From Limnobacter sp. (GTDB lineage Bacteria > Pseudomonadota > Gammaproteobacteria > Burkholderiales > Burkholderiaceae_B): DNA of 64,000 bases. The stretch covers positions 186,001-250,000 of the forward strand of contig JARWZZ010000015.1 in the NCBI GenBank assembly GCA_029866125.1, read 5' to 3'. The notes below the pieces were generated by a model that had not been told where the DNA came from, did no database searches, and saw only the letters and a program-made list of their open reading frames with translations. Positions 27,972-35,941 of this stretch are shown here, one piece after another; the stretch's first letter is position 1; every line of letters starts with the position of its first letter. A program made the position numbers and the translations under genes.

Positions 27972-29903
27972 TTGTCCAGTTTGAAAGCACAAGATCTCAT
28001 TAATCTTCCGCGCAACTACAAACAACTGCTCATGGCTTCATTGGACGCCACACTGGGTCTGGTGACCAGTTGGTTTGCATTGGTTTTGATCTTTGGGGGG
28101 GGATTTTCCACGATTGAACAGGAGTGGGTAGCTCTATTACTTGCCCCTGCACTTGCATTCCCTGTCTTTTGGCGCTTTAACCTCTACCGCACTGTGGTGA
28201 GATACGCTGACGTAGCCGCCATTAAGAATATTTTGAAAGGCGTCACCTGCTATGGTGCTCTTTTTTATTTAGCTCTCTATGCACTAAACCTACCAGGTAT
28301 TCCCTCTAACTTAGGGATATTTCAACCCTTACTTTTGGGCGCTGCATTGGTTACAAGCCGTATAGCCGTGCGCTTTTGGTTATTGTCTCTTTTGACAGAC
28401 CCAAAGATGCGCAAGCTGCGTAAACGCCTTTTGATTGCTGGATCCAGCGAGAAGGCAATCCGTTTAAGCTCAGGCTTACACAATTCATTGGAATACCTGC
28501 AAATCGGATTTGTGGATGATGATGTACAACGGGTCAATCGATTTCTGCTTGGCCACAAGGTTTTTCATCTTGACGATCTTGCAGATGTCATTCAAAACTT
28601 TGATGTCTCAGACCTCGTTCTGTGTTTTGATTGGCAAGAACAACATAAAAAGGCAAGGGTCATTAAGTCTTGCTTGGGATTAGCCGTCCATATTCAAGAG
28701 GCTCAATTCTCTATCGGTAATGATCTATCTGCAATCAGGGAAATTGAGGTGGAAGACCTACTAGGTCGCGCTCACATTCCTCCCCTTCCCGACTTAATGA
28801 ACCGCAAGAACAAGGCTAAAACAGTTCTGGTTACAGGAGCAGGCGGCAGTATTGGTTCCGAGCTGTGTCGCCAGATTCTTGCGACCCGCCCAGCTCGATT
28901 GGTTTTGTTGGAGAACTCCGAATTTAATCTGTACTCTATTCACCGTGAACTTCAGGGCCGCGTACAAGCTTACTATCCTGAGGTGGAACTGATTACCGAG
29001 TTGGCAGATATTCGCGACAAGGAAAGGATTTACCAGATTTTCGATGAGTTAAGACCGCATACCGTATATCACGCAGCGGCCTACAAGCACGTACCCTTGG
29101 TAGAAAACAATCCATTCGATGGCGTCCAAAACAACACCTTCGGAACCATCACATGCGCACAAGCAGCGCTTCGCTACGATGTGGTGGACTTTGTACTTAT
29201 CAGCACTGACAAAGCGGTTCGCCCTACCAATGTAATGGGAGCAAGTAAGCGTTTGGCAGAAATGTATCTGCAAGCACTGGCCAAGAAAGTGTCCAATCAA
29301 GGCACCCGATTCAGCATGGTTCGATTTGGCAACGTGCTCGACTCCAGTGGCTCGGTTGTACCACTTTTTAGAGATCAAATTGCGCGGGGTGGTCCAGTCA
29401 CAGTCACGCATCCAGAAGTAAGCCGTTATTTCATGACCATCCCTGAAGCTTCACAGCTCGTTATTCAAGCTGGTGCCATGGCCCGTGGTGGCGAGGTATT
29501 CATGCTGGACATGGGTGAGCCTGTAAAGATCCTTGATTTAGCCCGTCGAATGATCGATTTGGCAGGCCTCTCCATTCGGAATACTCAAAATCCAGACGGA
29601 GATATCGAAATTCAGTTTATTAATCTGAGGCCAGGCGAGAAGCTGTTTGAAGAATTGCTCATTAGTGACACACCCGAAAAAACCAGTCACCCCAAAATCA
29701 AGCGAGCCACAGAGGGCTACTTGCCATTTAATCGACTGTCGGTCGCACTTGAGAAGTTAAGTGAAATTGTTAAAGATAAAGATCAAGAAAAATTACGGGA
29801 ATACTTGATGAAAATGGTTGACGAGCATCTGCCAGAGCAAGTTCATGCAGAACGCAATGAAAATGAAAACTCAGGAGTTTCTGCTAAAGCGGTTAGGGTT
29901 TAA
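27972..29903 (+). CDS. Nucleoside-diphosphate sugar 4,6-dehydratase, WbpM/CapD/FlaA1 type
   Basis: The protein has about 643 residues. Four N-terminal membrane helices (about 20-145) and a linker domain precede a Rossmann short-chain dehydratase (about 285-600). NAD loop VTGAGGSIGSELCRQI, then AAAYKHVPLVE and the active-site stretch STDKAVRPTNVMGASKR are all present. This full-length form makes UDP-4-keto-6-deoxy sugars for surface glycans. No ATG lies near the expected N-terminus: the frame opens with TTG at 27972 or, better spaced behind AGGGG, TTG at 27981. A weak promoter (TTGGTG-17-TACAAT, 27858-27886) precedes it. It ends three bases from the convergent AI-2E gene. Confidence 0.92.
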   Translation: MSSLKAQDLINLPRNYKQLLMASLDATLGLVTSWFALVLIFGGGFSTIEQEWVALLLAPALAFPVFWRFNLYRTVVRYADVAAIKNILKGVTCYGALFYLALYALNLPGIPSNLGIFQPLLLGAALVTSRIAVRFWLLSLLTDPKMRKLRKRLLIAGSSEKAIRLSSGLHNSLEYLQIGFVDDDVQRVNRFLLGHKVFHLDDLADVIQNFDVSDLVLCFDWQEQHKKARVIKSCLGLAVHIQEAQFSIGNDLSAIREIEVEDLLGRAHIPPLPDLMNRKNKAKTVLVTGAGGSIGSELCRQILATRPARLVLLENSEFNLYSIHRELQGRVQAYYPEVELITELADIRDKERIYQIFDELRPHTVYHAAAYKHVPLVENNPFDGVQNNTFGTITCAQAALRYDVVDFVLISTDKAVRPTNVMGASKRLAEMYLQALAKKVSNQGTRFSMVRFGNVLDSSGSVVPLFRDQIARGGPVTVTHPEVSRYFMTIPEASQLVIQAGAMARGGEVFMLDMGEPVKILDLARRMIDLAGLSIRNTQNPDGDIEIQFINLRPGEKLFEELLISDTPEKTSHPKIKRATEGYLPFNRLSVALEKLSEIVKDKDQEKLREYLMKMVDEHLPEQVHAERNENENSGVSAKAVRV

Positions 29904-29906
29904 TTT

Positions 29907-30968
29907 CTAAACCCAACGCCACTTTTGCCAGTGCACCTTCAAAAAAGCGTAGGTAACCGGACCAGTAATTAAACCTGGTAATCCAAATGCCGTTTCACCC
30001 ACGATAATGGCGATCAACATTTCGGGTACGCTAGCCTGGACATTACGCCCAATAATGTATCCATTCACGAAGTATTCCAGCTTGTGAATGATAAACAAAT
30101 AGCTTACTGAACCCAAAGCAACCAAGGGACCAAAACGAATGGTCAGAACCAAAATCAAGCTATTGGCCATGATGTTCCCCGCTGCAGGAATGAGGCTGGC
30201 TATGGCAGTGAACATCAACAACAATTCCCTAAAAGGGAGCACTACGTCAAACAAAGGCAGCATGAGGTATATGAAGATCGCTGTGCAGAATGTATTCCAT
30301 ATACTGACGTAAACTTGTGCCCCCATCAGCAGAGTGAAACAACGCACATATTGCTCCATTGCACCCAGCCAAGCATCCGAAAGCGGTAAACGACGTGAGT
30401 GATTGCCAATCAATCCTGCTGACACACCCAAAATCAATGCAAATACAAGCTGGAGAAAAACGTAAAAACTAGCACCTCCGAAATTCCTCAAATAACCGAA
30501 ACTGTCCCCAATACTGGAACGGGCCATTTTCATGAGTTCTTCCGGATTGTCTGGCAGGTTTTCGCGAATACCCAAAGGCAAACTAGAAACCAAGGCGAAC
30601 AAATTTGCCATGGCCTCATCAACGAGCTGAGGCCCTTGTTCTAACAAAGTTTGAACAACAAACTTAACCGCGTTTCCGAATCCAAGAGCAATTAAGACCA
30701 CTAAAGCAGCAACCACCAATGTGGTTGACCAGACTGGAAGAATTTGAAGAATCCATTTGAATACTTTGTTCTGTATTCTTTCAGACCGGGGATGGCAAAC
30801 CTTCTCGAAAGACCGTCGGACAAATCGTGTAAGTGAAAAAACGGCCAACCCTGCAATTAACCCGACACCGATTTTAAAACTGAGCATGAACACCCAGACA
30901 ACAATCACTGCGGCTACTGCAAAATATTCCCAACGGCGGGTGTGGGAGTCAACCTTTGGTTCGGTCAT
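29907..30968 (-). CDS. AI-2E family (PerM-type) membrane transporter
   Basis: The protein has 353 residues and about seven to eight membrane helices. The family pattern is seen: paired N-terminal helices (YFAVAAVIVVWVFMLSF), a large periplasmic helical region (about 105-165) and a C-terminal half with GNIMANSLILVL, HKLEYFVNGYIIGRNVQ and GLITGPVTYAFL. Members move small molecules or ions; the substrate here is unknown and no quorum-sensing role should be assumed. It converges with the dehydratase gene, and no terminator is seen in the three-base gap. Confidence 0.88.
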   Translation of the reverse strand: MTEPKVDSHTRRWEYFAVAAVIVVWVFMLSFKIGVGLIAGLAVFSLTRFVRRSFEKVCHPRSERIQNKVFKWILQILPVWSTTLVVAALVVLIALGFGNAVKFVVQTLLEQGPQLVDEAMANLFALVSSLPLGIRENLPDNPEELMKMARSSIGDSFGYLRNFGGASFYVFLQLVFALILGVSAGLIGNHSRRLPLSDAWLGAMEQYVRCFTLLMGAQVYVSIWNTFCTAIFIYLMLPLFDVVLPFRELLLMFTAIASLIPAAGNIMANSLILVLTIRFGPLVALGSVSYLFIIHKLEYFVNGYIIGRNVQASVPEMLIAIIVGETAFGLPGLITGPVTYAFLKVHWQKWRWV

Positions 30969-31032
30969 GTCACCTTGACTGGATAGAAAATGATGAGAAT
31001 AGATTCAATTTAGTTGCTCGATTCTACATCAC

Positions 31033-33156
31033 TCATTTGCTTTGTGATCCAAGCACCCTTAAAAGCATTACCATTCCCACCAAACCTATCCAATCCAACG
31101 ACCCACCGCCCCCACCGCCTGATGATGTAGCAGAAAGTTGCCCCGCATCGGCACTAGGCCCAGAGCTCGACTCCACGCCCTCGGATGCACTAACCGCTGC
31201 CCTTGGAGAATCTCCACCATCCCCTACACCGGATACTTGGCTGCTGAAGGTTTGCTCATTCACCTCGCTGGCCACCAACCGTACAACATTGCTTCTGGAC
31301 TGATTGGTTTGCGCATCGCTTACTGTCAATTTCAATTCCACCACATTGTTACTTAAGCCAGACACCACACGGACCGCAGTCTCGCTTACGCCCGACAAAC
31401 CCACTGGAAACCCCTTTACCTGCTCCCATTTGTAAATCAATGGACCGGACCCACCTGCGCCTTGAGCCAAGGAATCCACAGCAACAACGGGGTTACCTGT
31501 GTAAACACGAGAATGGGCCACATTGACCAATGGCCCGCCCTGAGCTGCAAGTAGGGCTTGAATCGCCGGCACAGGCTGAATAACGCCCGGGCCGCATACT
31601 CCGTTGACACACTGGCAACTGTTACCCCCGCCAAACAAGCCCAAGAGCCCCGGCTGGCCACAAGACTCTTGACTCTGGCTGGCCAATGGTTTGGCAGTTT
31701 GCCCCAGAATGCGCTCCAAGTCCTCTACCCGCGCCGAGGGTTGAATGGACCGCATCAAGGACAACACACCCGCCACCATAGGTGCAGAAAAACTGGTGCC
31801 TTGAATCATTCGAAGATTGTGCCCATTGGGGTTGGGCTGGCCAAAGCGACCCGCATCAGTAAAACCCGAGTTACCCGCTGCCAGAAAAAAACCCTCCGAA
31901 TCACCAGGCGCTGAAATGGTCAAGGAATTGGATTGACGGCCACGTGAACTGTAGCTCGCATATTCACCCGCGCTGGTGACTGCACCGGCTGCAATAACAC
32001 CCGGGCAGGCGGCTGGAAACCCCAGTCTGCCACCCGAGTTACCGGCTGATGCCACCACCGGGATATTGCGCCTGCGGGCTTCAGCAAATGCAGTCAACAA
32101 GCTATCTGACGAAGCGGCAGGACAACGTTGAAACAAGCCCGCTTCGGCAGCCAAACTAAGGTTAATGACAGTCGCAGGATTGGGGTTGGACGGTATGTTT
32201 GAGCCACTTCGGTTGGCACCGATGGCCCAATACACAGCATCCACAATGTCAGCCACGGTGGCTACGCCACAGCGGGCAGTAACCCTCACAGGCAAGACCT
32301 TCACATTCCAATCCACACCCACCATTCCACCATTGAAAGCCTGGGCCACAGCCATGGATGCAACGGCAGTGCCATGGAATGAGCTTTCAGCTTGCATGCT
32401 GCCGGGGCAGACCGAGCCTTGAGGCGGTGCGTCTCCGGGGTCTGATGGGTCGGCATCGCGGCCATCGCCATCATTGGATCCTGCTGATGCAATCACGCCA
32501 GCTTCCGGGCTTCCAGTTTTAGGGGAAGCCAAAGTCACAAAGTCATACCCGGGCAGCAATCTGCCTTTCAATTCGGGATGGCCATACAGCACGCCACTGT
32601 CCAGCACGGCAATCACTTGGTCTGCAGAACCCCGCGCAAAACCCCAAGCCTTGGGCATGTTCAGGGCGGCATAGGTGCCCGCACCCAAGTATTCAGACTG
32701 CCGGGAAGCAAACTCCGAGTCGCTGGGCACGACTGCCTGTTGCGCATGCTTTAAAATGTAATTTGGATGAGAAAACACAACCCCGGGTACGCCCGAAATT
32801 AACTGCGCCACATCAATGTCGGTCAACAAGTTTGATTTCAGCAAAGCCGGAGCTTCAAGCAAATAGGTACCGGGCTGCAGCAAAGCCTGTTTGACCCGCC
32901 ACTGCCCGCCAGAACGCAACTGGACCGCATTGACAACGGACTGCAGCAGCTTCAATTCTTGTTGAGGTGATTGCGCTGAATCACCGATACCCAACAGCCA
33001 TTGCTTGGACACCGACGCTGAAGGTATGGCTTTTTGAGGGGGGGCATGTTGAGCCGTGGCTTGCACAGGCAAGCCCAACATGATGGCGACAAGGCTTGCA
33101 GCGCCTAAAATCTTAGATTGATTGCCGCGCTGAGTCTTACTCCAATCTTGCTGCAT
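31033..33156 (-). CDS. Subtilisin-like (S8) secreted serine protease with GlyGly-CTERM-like tail
   Basis: The protein has 707 residues, with a signal sequence (about 15-36, ending VQATA) and a prodomain-like region (about 50-140). The S8 domain has catalytic D186 (AVLDSGVLYGHPEL), H261 (SSFHGTAVASM) and S455 (GTSFSAPMVAG), with oxyanion N373 (ASAGNSGG). A cysteine-rich patch (about 500-525) and a beta-sandwich-like domain follow. The end is a glycine run, a hydrophobic segment (SLDWIGLVGMVMLL) and a short basic tail, as in GlyGly-CTERM proteins processed by rhombosortase after type II secretion. Such genes (58684-64000) occur in this window, but no rhombosortase does. Confidence 0.92.
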   Translation of the reverse strand: MQQDWSKTQRGNQSKILGAASLVAIMLGLPVQATAQHAPPQKAIPSASVSKQWLLGIGDSAQSPQQELKLLQSVVNAVQLRSGGQWRVKQALLQPGTYLLEAPALLKSNLLTDIDVAQLISGVPGVVFSHPNYILKHAQQAVVPSDSEFASRQSEYLGAGTYAALNMPKAWGFARGSADQVIAVLDSGVLYGHPELKGRLLPGYDFVTLASPKTGSPEAGVIASAGSNDGDGRDADPSDPGDAPPQGSVCPGSMQAESSFHGTAVASMAVAQAFNGGMVGVDWNVKVLPVRVTARCGVATVADIVDAVYWAIGANRSGSNIPSNPNPATVINLSLAAEAGLFQRCPAASSDSLLTAFAEARRRNIPVVASAGNSGGRLGFPAACPGVIAAGAVTSAGEYASYSSRGRQSNSLTISAPGDSEGFFLAAGNSGFTDAGRFGQPNPNGHNLRMIQGTSFSAPMVAGVLSLMRSIQPSARVEDLERILGQTAKPLASQSQESCGQPGLLGLFGGGNSCQCVNGVCGPGVIQPVPAIQALLAAQGGPLVNVAHSRVYTGNPVVAVDSLAQGAGGSGPLIYKWEQVKGFPVGLSGVSETAVRVVSGLSNNVVELKLTVSDAQTNQSRSNVVRLVASEVNEQTFSSQVSGVGDGGDSPRAAVSASEGVESSSGPSADAGQLSATSSGGGGGGSLDWIGLVGMVMLLRVLGSQSK

Positions 33157-33302
33157 GGGCGAGGGTTGCCTAGATTTAAAGTTGTTTTACCTTGTAGGGT
33201 CGTCAATTAGATTCATTCGTCTAGATTCACAAGGCACGGGTGAAGGCTTATGATGAGTAAGGGGTTCAATTAACCCATGTGGACGAGCAGGAGCAGTTGC
33301 CA

Positions 33303-33758
33303 ATGAGTACAAATGCAATAAACTGGGCGCGCAGGGTAACAACCTGGTTTGCGCTGTGGATTGGGGTTTGGGCAATTGCCGCGCCCTTACCCGCGCTGGC
33401 TGCTGAAAGCGGCGAACGCGCAGCAACCCAAGCCATTATTGAGGCCCAACTGGCGGCTTTTAGTCAGGATGAAAGTGCAAAAGCATTTTCTTATGCAAGC
33501 CCGGATATTCAACGCGTGTTTGAAAACGCTGAGAATTTCATGCAAATGGTTAAATCAAACTACCGGGTGGTTTATCGTCACACCCAAGTCAAGTTCTTAA
33601 CCTTCCAAGGGAATGAATTATTTGCGCAGCACACAGTCCAAATGGTTGATGAGAACAATTCGTTGTGGACTGTGCTTTACACACTTGAAAAAGTGAAAGA
33701 CGGAAGCTGGAGAATATCCAGCTGCCAAACCAGCAAAGCACAGGGCGATCTGATTTAG
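33303..33758 (+). CDS. DUF4864 secreted/periplasmic protein
   Basis: The protein has 151 residues from the ATG at 33303, which follows CAGGAGC at a good distance; a GTG eight codons upstream is less likely. A signal peptide covers about residues 1-33 (WFALWIGVWAIAAPLPALA). The mature part matches the DUF4864 fold, an NTF2-like cone: IIEAQLAAFSQDESAKAFSYASPDIQ at its start and WRISSCQ at the end. The function is unknown. It is divergent from the S8 protease gene and 39 bases upstream of erpA on the same strand. Confidence 0.8.
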   Translation: MSTNAINWARRVTTWFALWIGVWAIAAPLPALAAESGERAATQAIIEAQLAAFSQDESAKAFSYASPDIQRVFENAENFMQMVKSNYRVVYRHTQVKFLTFQGNELFAQHTVQMVDENNSLWTVLYTLEKVKDGSWRISSCQTSKAQGDLI

Positions 33759-33797
33759 TGTTTCAAATGAGCAGGTCAAATTTAAAAGGTTAGGTCA

Positions 33798-34163
33798 ATG
33801 AATGATGCAACGGACACACCAACAATTCAGCGCTTAGAGCTGTATTTCACAGATGCCGCGCAAGAGCGGATTTTGGATTTGCGTGACAACATGCACAAGC
33901 CCGCACAACTGCGTATTTATGTGCAAGGTGGCGGCTGCTCGGGCTTCGAATACAAAATTGACATGGCGCAGGAGTTCGGCGAGGACGATATTCTCGTGAA
34001 AATCAACCCGTATATCGAGGTGTATGTTGACCCATTCAGTGCCCCTTATTTGGAAGGCACCACGGTGGATTATGAAACCAACAACATGGGCTCACGCTTC
34101 GCATTTAAAAACCCACAAGCCAAGTCCACATGCGGCTGTGGTTCTAGTTTTTCAATCGAATAA
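33798..34163 (+). CDS. erpA: Iron-sulfur cluster insertion protein ErpA
   Basis: The protein has 121 residues, a typical A-type carrier. The three cluster cysteines are present (C in GGGCSGFEY; CGC in TCGCGSSFS). The central segment YVDPFSAPYLEGTTVDYE is closer to ErpA than to IscA. It delivers Fe-S clusters to apoproteins such as those of isoprenoid synthesis. AGGTTAGGTCA precedes the ATG. In Burkholderiales erpA usually stands apart from the isc operon, as here. Confidence 0.93.
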   Translation: MNDATDTPTIQRLELYFTDAAQERILDLRDNMHKPAQLRIYVQGGGCSGFEYKIDMAQEFGEDDILVKINPYIEVYVDPFSAPYLEGTTVDYETNNMGSRFAFKNPQAKSTCGCGSSFSIE

Positions 34164-34179
34164 CTTTGCCGTAGCTGGG

Positions 34180-34464
34180 TCAGATAATTCGTGAGTTTTT
34201 GAAAAACTGATCCACTGTGAGCGCACTGGATGAAGTCTCCATCGTTTGCCCAGCAGGGAGAGTCATCAGCGTCAGCTGCAATGCGTCTACCACTGCAAAC
34301 AAGCGACTGACGCTGACTGACGATGGATTTTTCTCCAAAGCAGACACCGTTCTTTGGTCTATCCCCAGCAAATGGCCGAGCTCTTTCTGAGTCAGACCCA
34401 ATTCGCGTCGGCGAATTCTCAGTATGTGGGGCAAATCATGCAGTTGTATGGATTTTGGACTCAT
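34180..34464 (-). CDS. XRE/HipB-like helix-turn-helix regulator (orphan)
   Basis: The protein has 94 residues from the ATG at 34464; a GTG at 34503 would lengthen it by 13. The helix-turn-helix (about 12-60) reads RRRELGLTQKELGHLLGIDQRTVSALEKN, shown here in two pieces of the classic pattern (LGLTQKELGHLLGI and QRTVSALE). This is the HipB antitoxin type. No HipA kinase gene is found on either side: erpA is convergent and the upstream 466 bases hold only a decayed transporter fragment. It may be an antitoxin relic or a stand-alone repressor. Confidence 0.75.
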   Translation of the reverse strand: MSPKSIQLHDLPHILRIRRRELGLTQKELGHLLGIDQRTVSALEKNPSSVSVSRLFAVVDALQLTLMTLPAGQTMETSSSALTVDQFFKNSRII

Positions 34465-34676
34465 TTGTGGACACAGGACTACTTTAACCAACCAGCAATA
34501 CACCGGTTGCGATCATAAGAAGGGATTCGTTTTTATTCAGAAATAAGCCGTAAGTATTTCACCGACAATTAATAGTTACATTATTCAGTTGTGATTTCAA
34601 GGGATTGAATGCGTTTTAGACCAATTACAGCCGTTCATCGACCAGAACACCGCATAAACACGACGCCTTTGCGTAA
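34465..34676. other. AT-rich stretch without a convincing gene
   Basis: No known domain, RNA or repeat is seen here. A 29-codon plus-strand frame (ATG at 34609, stop at 34696) follows AAGGGA closely, but its arginine/histidine/proline-rich peptide resembles nothing recognised. With the following transporter remnant this makes the longest gene-free stretch of the window. Confidence 0.4.
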
Positions 34677-34820
34677 CTTACCCCATTTAGACTGGTAACT
34701 TGCTTGAGCGCAGCCCAAGCACTTGGACTGGGATTGTCTTACTATCTACCCACCATTTTGGCTGAGCCCATGGTTCAAACAATAGGTATTTCCACCACTA
34801 TCCTATTCATTGCGTTCTTG
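34677..34820 (+). pseudogene. MFS transporter N-terminal remnant
   Basis: The frame from 34677 encodes TPFRLVTCLSAAQ, then ALGLGLSYYLPTILAEPM and VQTIGISTTILFIAFL. This matches the first helix and loop of major facilitator transporters (pattern YYLP-x-ILA-x-PM followed by G-x-S-x-T). There is no start codon and the similarity stops after about 48 residues, where the frame runs into rpoH control sequence and ends at 34866. It is best read as the leftover of a deleted transporter gene. Identification rests on recognition of a short motif. Confidence 0.5.
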
Positions 34821-34856
34821 CATGAGACACGCCACCCACGGAACTTCTCTGGGGGG

Positions 34857-34883
34857 TTAGCACTCTGACGCAATGAGTGCTAA
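34857..34883 (+). promoter_or_regulatory. CIRCE element (HrcA operator) upstream of rpoH
   Basis: TTAGCACTC (34857-34865), a nine-base spacer, and GAGTGCTAA (34875-34883) match the CIRCE consensus at every position. The right arm overlaps a -10-like TAAAAT (34881-34886), and TTAGCA in the left arm lies at -35 spacing (18 bases), so HrcA binding would block the promoter. It is 47 bases before the rpoH start. This puts sigma-32 itself under the HrcA repressor. Confidence 0.93.
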
Positions 34884-34930
34884 AATCACGAAACCTGAAG
34901 TTTTTGAAAATCTAGGAGAACTTCTACGTT

Positions 34931-35854
34931 ATGAGTACAAATGCTTTGATCCTTGCCCAAGCCAACAACACATCCAGCCACGCTTTGGCTGTACGCGACC
35001 CATGGGCCCTTGTGTCCGTCGGGCCGCTTGGCAACTTGGATGCTTACATTTCCGCCACGCACCAAATACCCATGCTCACCGAAGAGGAAGAGCAGGATTT
35101 GGCCCGCCGCCTGCAACAGAACAACGACATCGAGGCTGCTCGCCGTTTGGTGTTGAGCCACCTGCGCCTTGTGGTGGCGGTCGCCCGCCAGTATTTGGGC
35201 TATGGCTTGCCACATGCCGACCTGATTCAAGAAGGCAATATTGGCTTGATGAAAGCCGTTAAACGCTTTGACCACAGCCGTGGCGTGCGCCTGGTGTCTT
35301 TCGCCTTGCATTGGGTAAAAGCCGAGATTCACGAATACATCATCCGCAACTGGCGCATGGTGAAGATGATCACGACCAAGGCCCACCGCAAGCTGTTCTT
35401 CAACCTCAGCAGTTTCAAGAAATTTGGTCAAACGCTGTCACCATCCCAAGTCAAAGAAGTGGCTGCTGAGCTGAATGTTCGACCCGAAGACGTCAGCGAC
35501 ATGGAACGCCGCATGGCGGGGCATGAGTTTAGCCTTGACCCGATTGTGGATGCTGACGCCGAGGAAAGTTACAACCCGGTTCAATACCTAGCAGCCGATG
35601 GCGCAGAGCCCACCGAGGTGATTGAAGCCCAACAGTCTGAGCGCTTGCATGGCGAAGGGCTTGAATTGGCTTTGGCCACGCTGGATGAGCGCAGTCAGCG
35701 CATCATTTCCAGCCGCTGGTTGGCCGGTGACAACGCCCTGACGTTGCATGATTTGGCGGCAGAGTACGGCGTATCCGCAGAGCGCATCCGCCAAATTGAA
35801 ACACAAGCCATGAAGAAGATGAAAACCGCCCTACTGGAATACAGCGGCAGTTAA
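34931..35854 (+). CDS. rpoH: RNA polymerase heat-shock sigma factor RpoH (sigma-32)
   Basis: The protein has 307 residues. Region 2 contains LSHLRLVVAVARQYLGYGL and DLIQEGNIGLMKAV. The RpoH-box region 2.4/3 follows (YIIRNWRMVKMITTKAHRK, FFNLSSFKK), and region 4 ends with YGVSAERIRQIETQAMKKM. It directs RNA polymerase to heat-shock promoters. AGGAGA precedes the ATG. A perfect CIRCE operator lies in its promoter. The RpoH-box stretch near residues 140-160, normally the target of translational and protein-turnover control, is intact. Confidence 0.95.
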   Translation: MSTNALILAQANNTSSHALAVRDPWALVSVGPLGNLDAYISATHQIPMLTEEEEQDLARRLQQNNDIEAARRLVLSHLRLVVAVARQYLGYGLPHADLIQEGNIGLMKAVKRFDHSRGVRLVSFALHWVKAEIHEYIIRNWRMVKMITTKAHRKLFFNLSSFKKFGQTLSPSQVKEVAAELNVRPEDVSDMERRMAGHEFSLDPIVDADAEESYNPVQYLAADGAEPTEVIEAQQSERLHGEGLELALATLDERSQRIISSRWLAGDNALTLHDLAAEYGVSAERIRQIETQAMKKMKTALLEYSGS

Positions 35855-35887
35855 ATCAAACTTAAAAGCAAGTTGAAACCAAATACC

Positions 35888-35899
35888 CCTCTATAGAGG
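35888..35899. repeat. 12-bp perfect palindrome upstream of GST gene
   Basis: CCTCTATAGAGG is a perfect dyad 43 bases before the ATG of the glutathione transferase gene and 33 bases after rpoH. Its place and symmetry suit an operator for a dimeric regulator, but it matches no consensus I recognise. It is too short, and lacks a T run, to be a terminator. Confidence 0.4.
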
Positions 35900-35941
35900 T
35901 AAGATGAGGAATGTGTTACTAACCATTCCTCATTGGCCTTT

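Noticed and set aside
29907-30968. Quorum-sensing exporter based on the AI-2E family name
   Set aside because: The family name is historical; no luxS or related gene is in the window and membership alone does not show autoinducer transport.
34180-34464. Toxin-antitoxin pair with the HipB-like regulator
   Set aside because: No HipA-like or other toxin frame is found on either side; erpA and a transporter fragment are the neighbours.
34609-34698. 29-codon plus-strand frame upstream of rpoH
   Set aside because: It follows a purine-rich stretch but its product resembles nothing known and it overlaps the transporter remnant in another frame; too little support for a gene.
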